Shown here: in pieces, positions 37,567-46,418 of the stretch | Numbering within the stretch: position 1 is the stretch's first letter | Layout: each line of letters begins with the position of its first letter | Source of the DNA: Stagnimonas sp. | GTDB lineage: Bacteria > Pseudomonadota > Gammaproteobacteria > Nevskiales > Nevskiaceae | Direction: 5' to 3' | DNA length: 64,000 nucleotides | Assembly: GCA_030696045.1 (NCBI GenBank) | Contig: JAUYNO010000048.1 | Location: 62,001-126,000 of the forward strand | Program-made: the position numbers and the translations under genes | Notes under the pieces: model-generated | The model's database searches: none | What the model was told of the DNA's origin: nothing | The model's input: the letters and a program-made list of their open reading frames with translations, nothing else

Positions 37567-37915
37567 TTGGACTCGGCGGGCGGCCGCGCCAGCGATTGTC
37601 CTGATGGGCCTGTGGTTGCATAGCGGCGCCTGGGCCATGGCAGGGATGGCCCCAAAGGACGCCCCCCAGGTCGCTGTTGCATCGGACGCGCTGCGTTCAA
37701 CGCCCGATGAGGCAGAGCCCTGCCATCCCTGCATGACCTGCCCGGTCGCACCCGCACCCGCCGCGAACTCCTGCAACCACCCCGACGCGCGGCAAGAAAC
37801 CGGCCGTTGGCCTGAGATTGGCTGGCACATCGACCACGACGCAGGCTGGAATCGTGCGGCAGAGAGTCCTTCTGCTCAGCCGCTGCGGATCGCCTACTGC
37901 CGGTGGCTGAATTGA
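37553..37915 (+). CDS. small Cys-rich secreted protein overlapping cusA
   Basis: 120 residues from GTG 37553, overlapping the cusA end by 14 bp. Signal-like hydrophobic N-terminus ([19 protein letters not shown]). Mature region has [11 protein letters not shown] and NSCNHPD, a Cys/His cluster that could bind Cu or Zn. Conserved family not recognised. The overlap suggests coupled translation with the pump. Confidence 0.55.
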   Translation: MQPLSWTRRAAAPAIVLMGLWLHSGAWAMAGMAPKDAPQVAVASDALRSTPDEAEPCHPCMTCPVAPAPAANSCNHPDARQETGRWPEIGWHIDHDAGWNRAAESPSAQPLRIAYCRWLN

Positions 37916-37973
37916 CGGCGATCGCGAAGCAAAGCCCAGTCCCCAATCCCTCCCATTTTCCAAAGGAGTCTTT

Positions 37974-38420
37974 ATGGAAACCCGCAAACTGTTCGTTGCT
38001 TGTGCGCTGGCCAGCTCTTTCCTCACGGCCGCCTACGCACAGACCCCAAGCACGCCCACCCAGGCCATGGCCAGCGCATCGGCTGGTCATCTGGCCGTCG
38101 GCGTAGTAAAGGCCGTCAACGTCCAGAACCGGTCGCTGACTATCTCGCACCAGGCGATCGCATCGATGGGGATGCCCGCCATGACGATGGCCTTCAAGGC
38201 TGATGCATCGGTCAATATCGCCTCGGTCAAGCCGGGCGACTCGATCGCGTTCGTGTTGTCTGAAGGAGGCTCGAATGGCCCGGCCATCACGTCGCTGCAG
38301 GCGATGCCCGGCGGCGCCGTGATCAGCCAGGCACCGATGGAGGGCATGCAGGGCATGCCTCACCCCTCCGGCAAAAGCATGATGGAGCAATGCCACGAAA
38401 TGATGATGCAGCGCAAATGA
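37974..38420 (+). CDS. cusF: CusF-type periplasmic protein with Met-rich tail
   Basis: 148 residues with signal peptide (to AYA-QTP) and AAAGGAG as RBS. CusF OB-fold: AVGVVKAVNVQNRSLTISHQ with the metal segment MGMPAMTMAFK. The usual Trp of CusF (W-P-S-M-T-M) is replaced by Gly-Met, so the cation-pi site is altered. An extra tail (PMEGMQGMPHPSGKSMMEQ and CHEMMMQRK) adds many Met, His and Cys ligands. A periplasmic Cu/Ag carrier. Confidence 0.8.
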   Translation: METRKLFVACALASSFLTAAYAQTPSTPTQAMASASAGHLAVGVVKAVNVQNRSLTISHQAIASMGMPAMTMAFKADASVNIASVKPGDSIAFVLSEGGSNGPAITSLQAMPGGAVISQAPMEGMQGMPHPSGKSMMEQCHEMMMQRK

Positions 38421-38467
38421 GCGCGGCTTCAAACGTTCAATCACTCACCACAGCAATCAGGACTCAC

Positions 38468-38815
38468 ATGAAATTTAGCACCTACACCTTCGTCGCAGCC
38501 GCAGCATTCACTGCTGCGGGAGCTTTCGCGCAACAAAAGATGGACGACATGAAAAGCATGGACATGGCCAAGAAGCCTGCGGCCGATGCCAAGCAGGCGA
38601 CCCACAAGGCCAAGGCCATGGTCAAGAAAGTCGACAGCAAGGCCGGCACCGTGACGTTGGCGCACGAGCCGGTGGCCAGCCTCAACTGGCCGTCCATGAC
38701 GATGAACTTCAAGGTCAAGGACAAGATGCTTTGGAGCAAGCTCGGAGACGGCAAGAAGGTCGATGTCGAGTTCGTCAAGGACGGCGACGACTACGTTGTC
38801 ACCAAGGTGAAGTGA
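38468..38815 (+). CDS. cusF: CusF-type periplasmic copper chaperone
   Basis: 115 residues from ATG 38468, with signal peptide to about AFA-QQK. A Met/Asp/Lys-rich linker (MDDMKSMDMAKK) precedes a canonical CusF domain: MVKKVDSKAGTVTLAHEPVA, then LNWPSMTMNFKVKD with the Cu(I)-binding Trp and Met pair. It follows the first CusF gene by 47 bp. Likely delivers Cu(I)/Ag(I) to CusB/CusC. Confidence 0.85.
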   Translation: MKFSTYTFVAAAAFTAAGAFAQQKMDDMKSMDMAKKPAADAKQATHKAKAMVKKVDSKAGTVTLAHEPVASLNWPSMTMNFKVKDKMLWSKLGDGKKVDVEFVKDGDDYVVTKVK

Positions 38816-38824
38816 CCCTCAGGT

Positions 38825-38848
38825 AAGGGGCGGTCTACGCCGCTCCTT
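38825..38848 (+). terminator. stem-loop terminator after the cus operon
   Basis: A 9-bp stem with one G-T pair (AAGGGGCGG pairing with CCGCTCCTT) and a 6-base loop lies 10 bp after the cusF stop and before the convergent CusF-like gene. Only a short pyrimidine run follows, so Rho-independent strength is moderate. Confidence 0.5.
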
Positions 38849-38888
38849 CTCGTCGATCATGCAAGGAAGATCAATTCGCAGCCGGGCA

Positions 38889-39248
38889 TCAGAGTCTGGC
38901 GACCTCTGTGATGACGAGCATGCCGTTGCGTTTTTCGGCGTGGAAGCGCACCACGTCGCCAGACCGCAGCGAGCTGGCTCGTGCCTGGTCGACCAGGCGA
39001 AACCGCATGGTCATGTCCGGCATCCCGAGGTGTCGGATGGGCCCGTGTTTCACGATCACGGCGCCGCGTTCCCGGTCGACGCTCTTGATCTCTCCCAGCG
39101 TGTACTCGGGCAGCGGCGCGGGAGCGCTTGCCTGCCCGGGCGCTTGGACAGACCCGATCGCACCCGCCGCACCCGCCGCACCCGCCGCACCGGCACTCAG
39201 GGCCACGGCTGCGGCCGCCAAGACGCCAAGGAGATTCAGTCGGTTCAT
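38889..39248 (-). CDS. third CusF-domain protein
   Basis: 119 residues from ATG 39248. Signal peptide followed by a low-complexity (Ala-Gly-Ala)n stretch encoded by a 9-bp tandem repeat near 39167-39195. The C-terminal CusF-like domain is GEIKSVDRERGAVIVKHGPI then HLGMPDMTMRFRLVD, again with Gly-Met where canonical CusF has Trp. Opposite in direction to the cus operon and probably a separate transcript with the genes at 39321. Confidence 0.7.
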   Translation of the reverse strand: MNRLNLLGVLAAAAVALSAGAAGAAGAAGAIGSVQAPGQASAPAPLPEYTLGEIKSVDRERGAVIVKHGPIRHLGMPDMTMRFRLVDQARASSLRSGDVVRFHAEKRNGMLVITEVARL

Positions 39249-39320
39249 CGCGCGAGAATCCTCATGCCAGAAATACGCGGACCGCGAGCTTGCGCTGCGC
39301 GCCCGCGCCGCGTCCTGCAA

Positions 39321-39713
39321 TCAGTTGGTGCCGCGAGGTCCCACATAGATGTAGCCCATCTCGCCGCCGACGAAACGGTAGCCGTCGGCGTTCACGTCGC
39401 TGCCGCGCGCCGCACCCATCTGGGTCGGCGTCGCCCCGCGGTCCAGGTTCGGCGCGGCTTGCGCGGTGTACGGCGCCGCTGCGCGCGGGTAGTCACCGAC
39501 GTAGTTCAGCGATCCATTCTGACGTGCCTGCTGAACCTCCCGCTGCACGTCTGCGCGGCTGCGCGTGCTGTGTTGCTGCACCTGGCCTGGGAACGGACCG
39601 CTGTAGATCGCCTCGCCGCGCTCGCCGGCGAAAGCCGCATCGTTGGTGGCGAACGCCGGGGCGGCGAAGGCGCTCAAGACGGCTATCGAAAGAAGCATTT
39701 TGCGGATGAACAT
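39321..39713 (-). CDS. DUF4148-like periplasmic protein
   Basis: 130 residues from ATG 39713 (AAAGGAATCATC before it). Signal peptide to AFA-TND. The helix with SRADVQREVQQARQNGSLNY matches the DUF4148 repeat style (T/S-R-x-x-V-x-x-E-L-x-x-A). C-terminal Gly/Tyr-rich end (GYRFVGGEMGYIYVGPRG). Upstream, at 39828-39843, is a response-regulator-type box. The czc island has a similar gene at 55865 in the same setting. Function unknown, probably metal stress related. Confidence 0.65.
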   Translation of the reverse strand: MFIRKMLLSIAVLSAFAAPAFATNDAAFAGERGEAIYSGPFPGQVQQHSTRSRADVQREVQQARQNGSLNYVGDYPRAAAPYTAQAAPNLDRGATPTQMGAARGSDVNADGYRFVGGEMGYIYVGPRGTN

Positions 39714-39827
39714 GATGATTCCTTTGGAAAGAAGAACACTACGCACCGGGTCACTCGCCGGGCGATGCCGCACATGCGGCATGGAAGAACTTTAGAAATT
39801 GCCCCTCGACAGCATGCTGACCGGGCG

Positions 39828-39843
39828 ATTACGAATTGGTCAC
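39828..39843. promoter_or_regulatory. response-regulator box (ATTACGAAT type)
   Basis: ATTACGAATTGGTCAC resembles the boxes in front of cusR (40470) and czcR (56320): ATTACnAAT followed by a G-T-C/T-A half. It lies upstream of the DUF4148-like gene, so that gene is likely under CusR- or CzcR-type control. Confidence 0.45.
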
Positions 39844-39865
39844 ACGCGTCGCGTCATTCGGCGCA

Positions 39866-40114
39866 TCACCGTGGGGCCGCGTCATCCCTTGCTTGGGACG
39901 ACTTGTCGTTGCGGCACATGAAGAGGTGCATGGCGGGGCACGCCAGGATCAGGGCGTACGGCAGCGCCTTGGCCATTCCGCCCCAGCCGAGGAAAGAGAC
40001 GGCGGCAGCCAGCAGCGTGGCCACCGCGAGGGCGATCCACAAACCCCTGCACCGCCAAAAGCTTTGCTGCCGGCAGGACGGTTGGTTATGGACCGCAACA
40101 GGAGATGTGTTCAT
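39866..40114 (-). CDS. DUF2933 small membrane protein
   Basis: 82 residues. One or two TM helices (LWIALAVATLLAAAVSFLGW and LPYALILACPAMHLFM). The ending ALILACPAMHLFMCR is the DUF2933 signature, in which Cys, His and Met may bind copper. DUF2933 genes often lie in copper resistance clusters. Function unknown. Confidence 0.7.
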   Translation of the reverse strand: MNTSPVAVHNQPSCRQQSFWRCRGLWIALAVATLLAAAVSFLGWGGMAKALPYALILACPAMHLFMCRNDKSSQARDDAAPR

Positions 40115-40136
40115 GGATTCGTACTGCCTTCTCTCG

Positions 40137-40358
40137 TTAACGCGACGGCGTGGCGGCGGACGCTGCGGCGCGTTCCTTGTCGCGCTTGGTCACGACCATG
40201 GCATTGGTCGCCCGATCGACCTTGACCATGCCCAGCTTGGGGTGCAGCCAGTAGTAGGTGCCGCTCTTGGACGCCGGGTCGGCGCGGGTGTCGGTGGCGG
40301 CGGTGGCAGCGCCCGCGAAGAGGGCGGCGCCCAGAAGGGTGACTGCGAGCTTGTTCAC
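40137..40358 (-). CDS. small exported protein next to cusR
   Basis: 73 residues from GTG 40358, with AAAGGAACCCAC upstream. Signal peptide (LAVTLLGAALFAGAATAA), then a short mature part (GTYYWLHPKLGMVKVDRATN). Stops at TAA next to the DUF2933 gene, 22 bp away, so both are likely on one transcript that is divergent from cusR. No family recognised. Confidence 0.5.
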   Translation of the reverse strand: MNKLAVTLLGAALFAGAATAATDTRADPASKSGTYYWLHPKLGMVKVDRATNAMVVTKRDKERAAASAATPSR

Positions 40359-40469
40359 GTGGGTTCCTTTCACCAGGGGCCGCGAGCCGAACACCGTGCA
40401 CGGCTTTGATTGCAACCTCTGATGACATGAATTCTGAAAAACCATCCTTGACCCGCCACTGACCGAACC

Positions 40470-40485
40470 ATTACAAATTTGTTAT
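40470..40485. promoter_or_regulatory. near-palindromic CusR/CzcR-type operator
   Basis: ATTACAAATTTGTTAT is palindromic at 14 of 16 positions. It lies in the 155-bp gap between cusR and the divergent small exported protein, where an autoregulatory OmpR-family site is expected. Confidence 0.6.
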
Positions 40486-40513
40486 GCGGCGCGCGCAGGC
40501 CTGCCGAAATTCT

Positions 40514-41188
40514 ATGAAGATCCTCCTTGTCGAAGACGAAAAGCGCGCCGCCGACTACCTGGCGCAGGGCTTGGCCGAGAGCGGTTTCGCCGTCGAGGTG
40601 GCTCACAACGGCATGGACGGGCTTCATGCCGCGATCAATGGCGACCACGATCTGGTCATCCTGGATGTGATGCTGCCCGACCTGGACGGTTTCGCCGTCC
40701 TGACGGCGTTGCGAACGTCCCGGCAGGTTCCCGTTCTGATGCTTACCGCGCGCGACCAGACCGACGACAAAGTGAAGGGCTTCGAACTCGGCGCCGACGA
40801 CTACCTGGTCAAACCCTTTCAATATCCCGAGTTGCTGGCGCGCGTACGTGCACTGCTCAAGCGCGGCCATGCGGCGCCGTCCGAGGAGGTGCTGCGAATG
40901 GGCGACCTCGAGCTCGACCCCGTCAAGCATCGCGCGACCCGTGCCGGGCAGCCGATCGACCTCTCGGCCAAGGAGTTTGCTCTGCTCGCCCTGCTGGTGC
41001 GCAAGGCGGGGCAGGTTCTTTCCCGCACACAGATCGCCTCGCAGGTCTGGGACATCAATTTCGACTCGGATACCAATGTGATCGAGGTTGCGATCCGGCG
41101 GCTGCGCGCCAAGATCGATGAGCCCTTCCCGACCAAGCTCATTCACACCGTTCGGGGCGTCGGCTACGTGCTGGAGCAGCGCGGATGA
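40514..41188 (+). CDS. cusR: OmpR-family response regulator (CusR/CopR-like)
   Basis: 224 residues. Receiver domain with VEDEKRA (acidic pair), phospho-Asp in LVILDVMLP (about 51) and Lys in LVKPF. Winged-helix DNA-binding domain from about 125 ([32 protein letters not shown]). It should activate the cus genes and divergent small genes in response to periplasmic Cu/Ag sensed by CusS, whose start overlaps its stop (ATGA). Confidence 0.9.
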   Translation: MKILLVEDEKRAADYLAQGLAESGFAVEVAHNGMDGLHAAINGDHDLVILDVMLPDLDGFAVLTALRTSRQVPVLMLTARDQTDDKVKGFELGADDYLVKPFQYPELLARVRALLKRGHAAPSEEVLRMGDLELDPVKHRATRAGQPIDLSAKEFALLALLVRKAGQVLSRTQIASQVWDINFDSDTNVIEVAIRRLRAKIDEPFPTKLIHTVRGVGYVLEQRG

Positions 41189-42582
41189 GGCGCGGCAGCC
41201 TGAAACTGCGCCTGGCGCTTCTGGTCGGCGTGCTGGGCTTGGCGCAGGCGGCGGCGGTTCTGTTCTTTTCCTATCTCACGTTCGAGCGTGAACTGGACGC
41301 GCAGCGCCGCGCCGTGCTCGTGGACAAGGCCAGGCAGGCGCGGCAACTCATCGATGAAATGCGGGACGGTGCGATGGTCAAAGCGAGCGCGTTCAAGCTT
41401 GTTGACCTGGTGACAGGGCGGGCCGAGCTGCACATGGCGGTGGCGGGGCCGGCCGGCGGCGAAACCTATGTGGCGTTCAGTCCGGAGGCCGCCGAATCCC
41501 TGGAGCGGCTAAGGAACGACGTCTGGCAGACCAATGGCCTCCTCAACTGGCGGACGCGCGAGGGGCGACGGGCCTTGCTCTCCCTGGCTACCGCAGGCAA
41601 GACCGCCAACGGCCAGCCCTACGAGGTCGTGCTGAGCATCGACCGCAGCGAGGACATGCGCCTGTTGCGCCAGCTGCTCCTGACCGCCGGCACCGCAGCG
41701 CCCTTCGCCCTGGCCATCGTCTTCTTCAGCGCGCTGGTGATCGTGGCCATAGGCCTGAAGCCACTGGAAGGCTTCCGCTCGACGGTGGAAGGCGTCACGG
41801 CCCACTCGCTGGCACGGCGAATCCATACCCAGACCCTACCGGACGAGTTGCGCCGCCTTGGGGAGGCCTTCAACCTGATGCTCGACCGGCTGGACGACGG
41901 TGTCACCCGGCTGTCGCAGTTCTCCGCCGACCTGGCGCACGAGATGCGTACACCACTATCGACCCTGCTGGGCAGAACGCAGGTGGCACTATCGCAAACG
42001 CGCACCCAGGAACAGCTGATTGACGTGATGGAGCGAAACATCGACGAACTCCAACGGCTGTCGCGCCTGGTGGGGGACATGCTGTTCCTGGCCCAGGCCG
42101 ATCATGCGAAACAAGCGCTCGACTTGCAGTGGCTGGACCTTGCGGGTGAAGCGCGAAACGTTGCCGAATTCCTCGACCTGGATGCTCAAGAGCGGGGAAT
42201 GAACATCATGGTCGAAGGCCAAGCGCGGATCATGGCCGATCGAAGCTTGGTGCAACGAGCCGTCATCAACTTGGCGACCAACGCCATTCGACATGGGTCG
42301 GCCGGCTCTGAAGTTCGGATCGCGATCTCGTCGAGAGGAGAGCAGGTTGTGCTGGAGGTGGTGAACCAAGGAACTCCCATCGACACCGCGCACCTGGCAC
42401 GCCTGTTCGACCGCTTCTACAGGATCGACAGCTCGCGCGGCCGCGAACACGGCGGGACGGGCCTGGGCCTGGCCATCGTGAAGGCCATCATGAAGCTTCA
42501 CTCGGGGACGGCGGAAGCCGCGAACGAGCCGGGGGGCAAGGTGCGGTTCTGGCTGTCATTCCCGGCTTCGCACCCGGTCTAG
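41185..42582 (+). CDS. cusS: heavy-metal sensor histidine kinase (CusS-like)
   Basis: 465 residues: TM1 (about 8-30), periplasmic sensor (about 31-170), TM2 ([20 protein letters not shown]), HAMP, HisKA with [18 protein letters not shown] (phospho-His near 254) and HATPase_c ([23 protein letters not shown]). Senses periplasmic copper or silver and phosphorylates CusR. Convergent with the gene ending at 42610. Confidence 0.9.
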   Translation: MRRGSLKLRLALLVGVLGLAQAAAVLFFSYLTFERELDAQRRAVLVDKARQARQLIDEMRDGAMVKASAFKLVDLVTGRAELHMAVAGPAGGETYVAFSPEAAESLERLRNDVWQTNGLLNWRTREGRRALLSLATAGKTANGQPYEVVLSIDRSEDMRLLRQLLLTAGTAAPFALAIVFFSALVIVAIGLKPLEGFRSTVEGVTAHSLARRIHTQTLPDELRRLGEAFNLMLDRLDDGVTRLSQFSADLAHEMRTPLSTLLGRTQVALSQTRTQEQLIDVMERNIDELQRLSRLVGDMLFLAQADHAKQALDLQWLDLAGEARNVAEFLDLDAQERGMNIMVEGQARIMADRSLVQRAVINLATNAIRHGSAGSEVRIAISSRGEQVVLEVVNQGTPIDTAHLARLFDRFYRIDSSRGREHGGTGLGLAIVKAIMKLHSGTAEAANEPGGKVRFWLSFPASHPV

Positions 42583-42609
42583 CATCACCCCGGGGCACGG
42601 GCGGTGGCG

Positions 42610-45036
42610 CTACAGTACAAGGCGATCCCAGCTGCCGTAGTGCTCCGTGCTTCGTCGGCCGCGCGGCAAGCTTAAGCCAACCACGGCGATGCCCACAACG
42701 ATGCCGGCGGCGGAAGCGGCCATGGATGCGCCCGACAAGATCCACGGCGAGGCGATCAGCCACAGTCCCAGCACGACGTTGATGAATCGCAGTAAGCGAC
42801 CAACCTCCGCCATTGCCGAAATGGCGACCGTGACGATCAATGCCCCGACCAGGTGGTCACTGTCGGCCATCGGTGGTTCGGTGCCAAAAGCAAGGCGCGT
42901 GAACATCAGAGCCGCGCCAAGCAAGGTGCACGCTGCAAGCGTCCAGGGAATCTGCACACCGCGCAGTGCCGAGCTGATGGCCTTGCCCGGCGGTGCGTCG
43001 AAATCGGGATGCTCATCGCGGCCGCTGCCTGGCGATGCGCCGCCCATGAAGAATGTTCGCCAGAACGGCTCGCCGCGGCGATGGCCCTGGACCAGAAACT
43101 GGCTCATGGCGACCAGTTCATCCAGCGTGTAGGGAATCATCACGATCATCGCAAGGGCGGCGAGTAGGCACAAGGAGCACCAGGTGCCAATCACGATCGG
43201 CTGGATGATGATGAAATAGATGCTGACGACGCCCAACGGGACGACCACGACGCCGAAGGCGGCCACCATCCACGGCATGGTCCTCCAGCGTTGGCGCCCG
43301 CCCATGAGGCCCATCAAGACTTCGAGCATGTAGCTCACCGCGCCCAGGCCGCCATCGGCGATAGGCCAGGCTTTGGAGACACTGGAGGTAATGATGGTCT
43401 CGGTGCCGTTGCGCCCGCCCTCGCCGGCAAAGAACGGTTCCCACACGCCACTGACGTGTCCGAGCTGATAGGCGGCCAGTTGCCGCGCGATGACGAAACC
43501 GATGAACGCCAGCGCCACGATGGGGAGTCGCTGCAGGTAGGTCGACGGCGAATACGTCCAGCCGACCGGAACATTCGACTCGTCCATCATCGATTCCATG
43601 CTCATGCCCGGCATCATGGGCACCAGGACGGCGAAAGCGATGACCAGCGCGCCGACCAACGTATCGTTGTTATAGACGGCCGCGCTGGGCGCCCAGAATA
43701 CCAGCGGCGCGAACAGCAGCCAGAAGCCCACGGCGGCATTGCCCCACTGGGCCCAGGAGAAACGCGGCGACAACGACAAGGCGCCGAACAGCATGATCAG
43801 GGTGCCACTGGCGACGTCGCTCCACCCCAGCCACGCCATGCGCTGCGCGGGCTCCGCCAAGCCGCGCTCGGCGGTGACCTGGCGCACGGTCTCACCGAAG
43901 GATTGGGCGTCGAATGCCCCGAAGGCAAAGGCGCTGCTGACGAGCCAGGCGCCCAGCAGGATGTTGAGGTAGTGGACCCACAGCATGTCGAAGTGCATTC
44001 CGCGCATCTGCTTGCGGTGCTCCTGCATGCCGGACTCCGCATGGCTTTCGGGATGATCGCTTGACATCTCCGGCTCGAGCACTTCGGCCGCGCGGTCCGC
44101 GACCACGGCCGCATCGAGCTTGTTGTCGCGGTACCAAGCGGGCGGATCGGCCTTCAGAGCCTCGATGATCTTGGGCAGTGTCGCCATCACTGTGTGACGG
44201 GGACGCCAGCCCAGCAACGCCTTCGCACGGGAGATGTCGACCTCGTAGTGGTCACTCGATATGTCGATCATCCAGGGCCGGGTGAACGGGTCCTCGTCCA
44301 GCACCTGGTCTTCCAGCATCGCTCCCGCGCGGGCGAGCCCTTCGGGGATTTCCCGGGTTTCCCACTCCTGCCCATGAACGAGGCATCCGATCGCGTGCTG
44401 CAGCGCGGCAAAAGTCGGCGTCTTGGGTTCCGCCAGCAGCAGCGGCAGTTCCGGCGGCAGATCGCGCCGGTGGTCGACGATCCGCTTGAAGGCGTCAGTC
44501 AGGTCATTCAAGTGCAGGAATGGCTGGCCCGTGTCCACATTCCCGGGATAGACGCGGCTGTTGAGCTTGCGCTGGTAGATGCGGGCGATCTGGTGGGCCA
44601 GGAAGACCGCATGACCCCGATCATCGTAAACGCCGGCGGGCCGAACGAACACCGCCGGTATCCTGCCGCGCTCCTCGCGAATCAACTTCTCGGTCTTGAT
44701 CTTCGATTCGCGGTATGGCAACTTGGGGTCGAGCGGCCTGTCCTCGTTGATCGGCTCGCCAGGTCGCCCTGGCGCGTGAACCAGCATGCTGCTGGCGAAT
44801 ACAAACTGATGGACCTCGAACGATTGCAATTCACGCAAGAGCCGGCGCGTGCCGGCCACCGTCACCCGCTCATAGTCCGGATGAGGTGTTCCCTCCAGGT
44901 CGAAGTAGGCCGCCAGATGGATCACCCAGCCCTGCTGCCCGTCACCGAGAAAAAACAACTCATGGGCAGCTTCGATGAACTGGGGCACGCATCGCGGGGT
45001 CACGGTTGAGCGCGTACGCAGGGCCGGATCAGCCAC
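42610..45036 (-). CDS. SDR-SPW-VKOR fusion, N-terminally truncated
   Basis: 808 codons. Residues about 35-330 are an extended SDR (NAD-dependent epimerase) with [12 protein letters not shown], the YRESK catalytic Tyr-x-x-x-Lys and [11 protein letters not shown]. The N-terminal Rossmann Gly motif is missing: the first about 35 residues are unrelated and abut the nadE debris at 45 kb. After that come SPW-type helices ([40 protein letters not shown]) around a VKOR-like domain with [12 protein letters not shown] (CSLC). Probably a membrane quinone/thiol oxidoreductase fused to an SDR whose 5' end was lost; the SDR part should be inactive. Confidence 0.7.
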   Translation of the reverse strand: MADPALRTRSTVTPRCVPQFIEAAHELFFLGDGQQGWVIHLAAYFDLEGTPHPDYERVTVAGTRRLLRELQSFEVHQFVFASSMLVHAPGRPGEPINEDRPLDPKLPYRESKIKTEKLIREERGRIPAVFVRPAGVYDDRGHAVFLAHQIARIYQRKLNSRVYPGNVDTGQPFLHLNDLTDAFKRIVDHRRDLPPELPLLLAEPKTPTFAALQHAIGCLVHGQEWETREIPEGLARAGAMLEDQVLDEDPFTRPWMIDISSDHYEVDISRAKALLGWRPRHTVMATLPKIIEALKADPPAWYRDNKLDAAVVADRAAEVLEPEMSSDHPESHAESGMQEHRKQMRGMHFDMLWVHYLNILLGAWLVSSAFAFGAFDAQSFGETVRQVTAERGLAEPAQRMAWLGWSDVASGTLIMLFGALSLSPRFSWAQWGNAAVGFWLLFAPLVFWAPSAAVYNNDTLVGALVIAFAVLVPMMPGMSMESMMDESNVPVGWTYSPSTYLQRLPIVALAFIGFVIARQLAAYQLGHVSGVWEPFFAGEGGRNGTETIITSSVSKAWPIADGGLGAVSYMLEVLMGLMGGRQRWRTMPWMVAAFGVVVVPLGVVSIYFIIIQPIVIGTWCSLCLLAALAMIVMIPYTLDELVAMSQFLVQGHRRGEPFWRTFFMGGASPGSGRDEHPDFDAPPGKAISSALRGVQIPWTLAACTLLGAALMFTRLAFGTEPPMADSDHLVGALIVTVAISAMAEVGRLLRFINVVLGLWLIASPWILSGASMAASAAGIVVGIAVVGLSLPRGRRSTEHYGSWDRLVL

Positions 45037-45105
45037 GCCCGGCTGTGTACGAGGCGCTGCGCGAAGCCTCGCTGGCCATTGGTACCGGAGCGCTCAACTG
45101 TGAAA

Positions 45106-45555
45106 TCAGGTGTTTGCAGGTTCAAGGGGGAATGGCGCGGGATGCGCGGGAAGGGCGCGCTTCTGGCGACTGGCCAGGTAGAAGCGCTCGATGACCGCCG
45201 TGCTGCCCGCGGCCACGGACTGGCCCTCCAGGAACGCATCGCGATCTCGTCGTAGGCGATGCCGAACGCGGTCTCGTCGGGCAGTTGGGGGCGCAACGCC
45301 TCCAGGTCGGCCGTCGGTACTTTGCGCACAAGGTCGCCGGCGCGCTCAGGTGCGCGGCGATCGCTCGCATGCGTCCCTTCGTCAATGCCCAAAGCGGCGC
45401 CAGATCGCACACACACACCATACCCGAGCTTCGTGAAAAAGCCCATGACGCCTTCTGCCGCATGGTCCGTGCCGACGACCAAGCCGCGCCGCGCCCCCGC
45501 AACGGCGTACTGGGCAATCATGCGCTGGCGCGCCTTGACGTTGCCAAGAGCGGTA
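45106..45555 (-). pseudogene. nadE: nadE remnant with frameshifts
   Basis: The C-terminal half of NAD synthetase can be read in pieces: [20 protein letters not shown], then [17 protein letters not shown]; shifted, [15 protein letters not shown]; shifted back, [17 protein letters not shown]; shifted again, [20 protein letters not shown], to a stop at 45106. The PP-loop half is missing. It matches the intact nadE at 19227 but is too diverged to be a recent copy. The flanks 45037-45105 and 45556-45694 hold no intact gene. Confidence 0.75.
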
Positions 45556-45694
45556 GCGAAGCATAATTGACCGCCGCGTTGACCAAGATGAACACCAGAA
45601 CCGCGCCAGTGAGGACAGGCTCGCGACGCGGACTTGTGGCACCAGGGCACGGAGCAACCCATAGGGTGGCAACCCCGAGGAGCTGATACGCGGG

Positions 45695-46171
45695 TCAGCT
45701 GACTTCAGTCATTTGCGACTGCAGGTAGTTCTGTAAACCGACCTTGGCCAGGACATCGAGCTGCGTTTCGAGAAAGTCGATGTGTTCCTCGGTATCCTCC
45801 AGGATGTCCTCGAGGATTTCGCGCGAGACGTAGTCGCGCACCGTCTCGCAATAGGCTATGCCGTCCTTGACGGTGTCCTGCGCAGCGCGCTCCAGACGCA
45901 GGTCGCTCTCGAGGATCTCCGGAACGTTCTCGCCGACCATCAGCTTGCCAAGTTCCTGCAGATTGGGCAGCCCTTCCAGCCCCCGGATGCGTTCCATCAG
46001 CCGGTCGGCAAGCTTCAACTCGCCGATCGACTCCTCGTATTCCTTCTTTGCAAGCTTTCCGAATCCCCAGTGTTTCAGGATCCGGTAATGCAGGAAATAC
46101 TGGTTGGTGGCCGTGAGCTCGTTTTTGAGTTGAGCCTGCAGATGCTGGATGACCTGTGGATCGCCTTGCAT
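45695..46171 (-). CDS. bfr: bacterioferritin variant lacking heme Met and His54
   Basis: 158 residues from ATG 46171 (GGAGGCACC before it), four-helix ferritin fold. Ferroxidase ligands Glu18 ([12 protein letters not shown]), Glu51 and the Glu/His of TEEHIDFLE are kept. In the helix where E. coli Bfr reads EMKHADR, this protein reads ELKLADR, so heme-ligand Met52 and iron-ligand His54 are both Leu. It may not bind heme and may have altered iron oxidation. It is divergent from the ftr iron-uptake operon. Confidence 0.85.
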   Translation of the reverse strand: MQGDPQVIQHLQAQLKNELTATNQYFLHYRILKHWGFGKLAKKEYEESIGELKLADRLMERIRGLEGLPNLQELGKLMVGENVPEILESDLRLERAAQDTVKDGIAYCETVRDYVSREILEDILEDTEEHIDFLETQLDVLAKVGLQNYLQSQMTEVS

Positions 46172-46296
46172 GGTGCCTCCAGTGAACGTGGGGCACCCAT
46201 TGTGGCCCAAAGTCCACGGACCTTGGATCAGGCGAGCGACGATGCAATCACGCCGGTGTTCTGGCGCAGTCGTGCTGGTTTGCGCCCGTGCGTTGT

Positions 46297-46310
46297 TTGA
46301 TCAAGATCAA
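46297..46310. promoter_or_regulatory. FNR/ANR-type box
   Basis: TTGATCAAGATCAA is a perfect match to TTGAT-N4-ATCAA. It is centred about 80 bp upstream of the predicted ftr transcript start and about 130 bp upstream of bfr. Oxygen-responsive control of ferrous iron uptake would fit, since Fe(II) prevails without oxygen. Confidence 0.6.
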
Positions 46311-46348
46311 CGCACTTGAATCAAGCGCTGGGATCTTGTTCGATTCCG

Positions 46349-46390
46349 TTGACCCTTGGCAGGGCGTTACTGATAATGCGACTCGTTATC
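46349..46390 (+). promoter_or_regulatory. ftr promoter overlapped by a Fur box
   Basis: TTGACC (46349-46354) and GATAAT (46372-46377) with a 17-bp spacer form a good sigma-70 promoter. The -10 is part of a 19-bp sequence (46372-46390) matching the Fur consensus at 15 of 19 positions. The wider dyad ACTGATAA (46369-46376) and TTATCAGT (46386-46393) is perfect. Fur-Fe would block RNA polymerase here. Confidence 0.75.
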
Positions 46391-46418
46391 AGTGGCACTA
46401 ACAAGAGAAGTCTTCTAC

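Noticed and set aside
35872-37830. 652-codon open frame opposite cusA
   Set aside because: Antisense shadow with low-complexity His/Gln/Arg content and no family.
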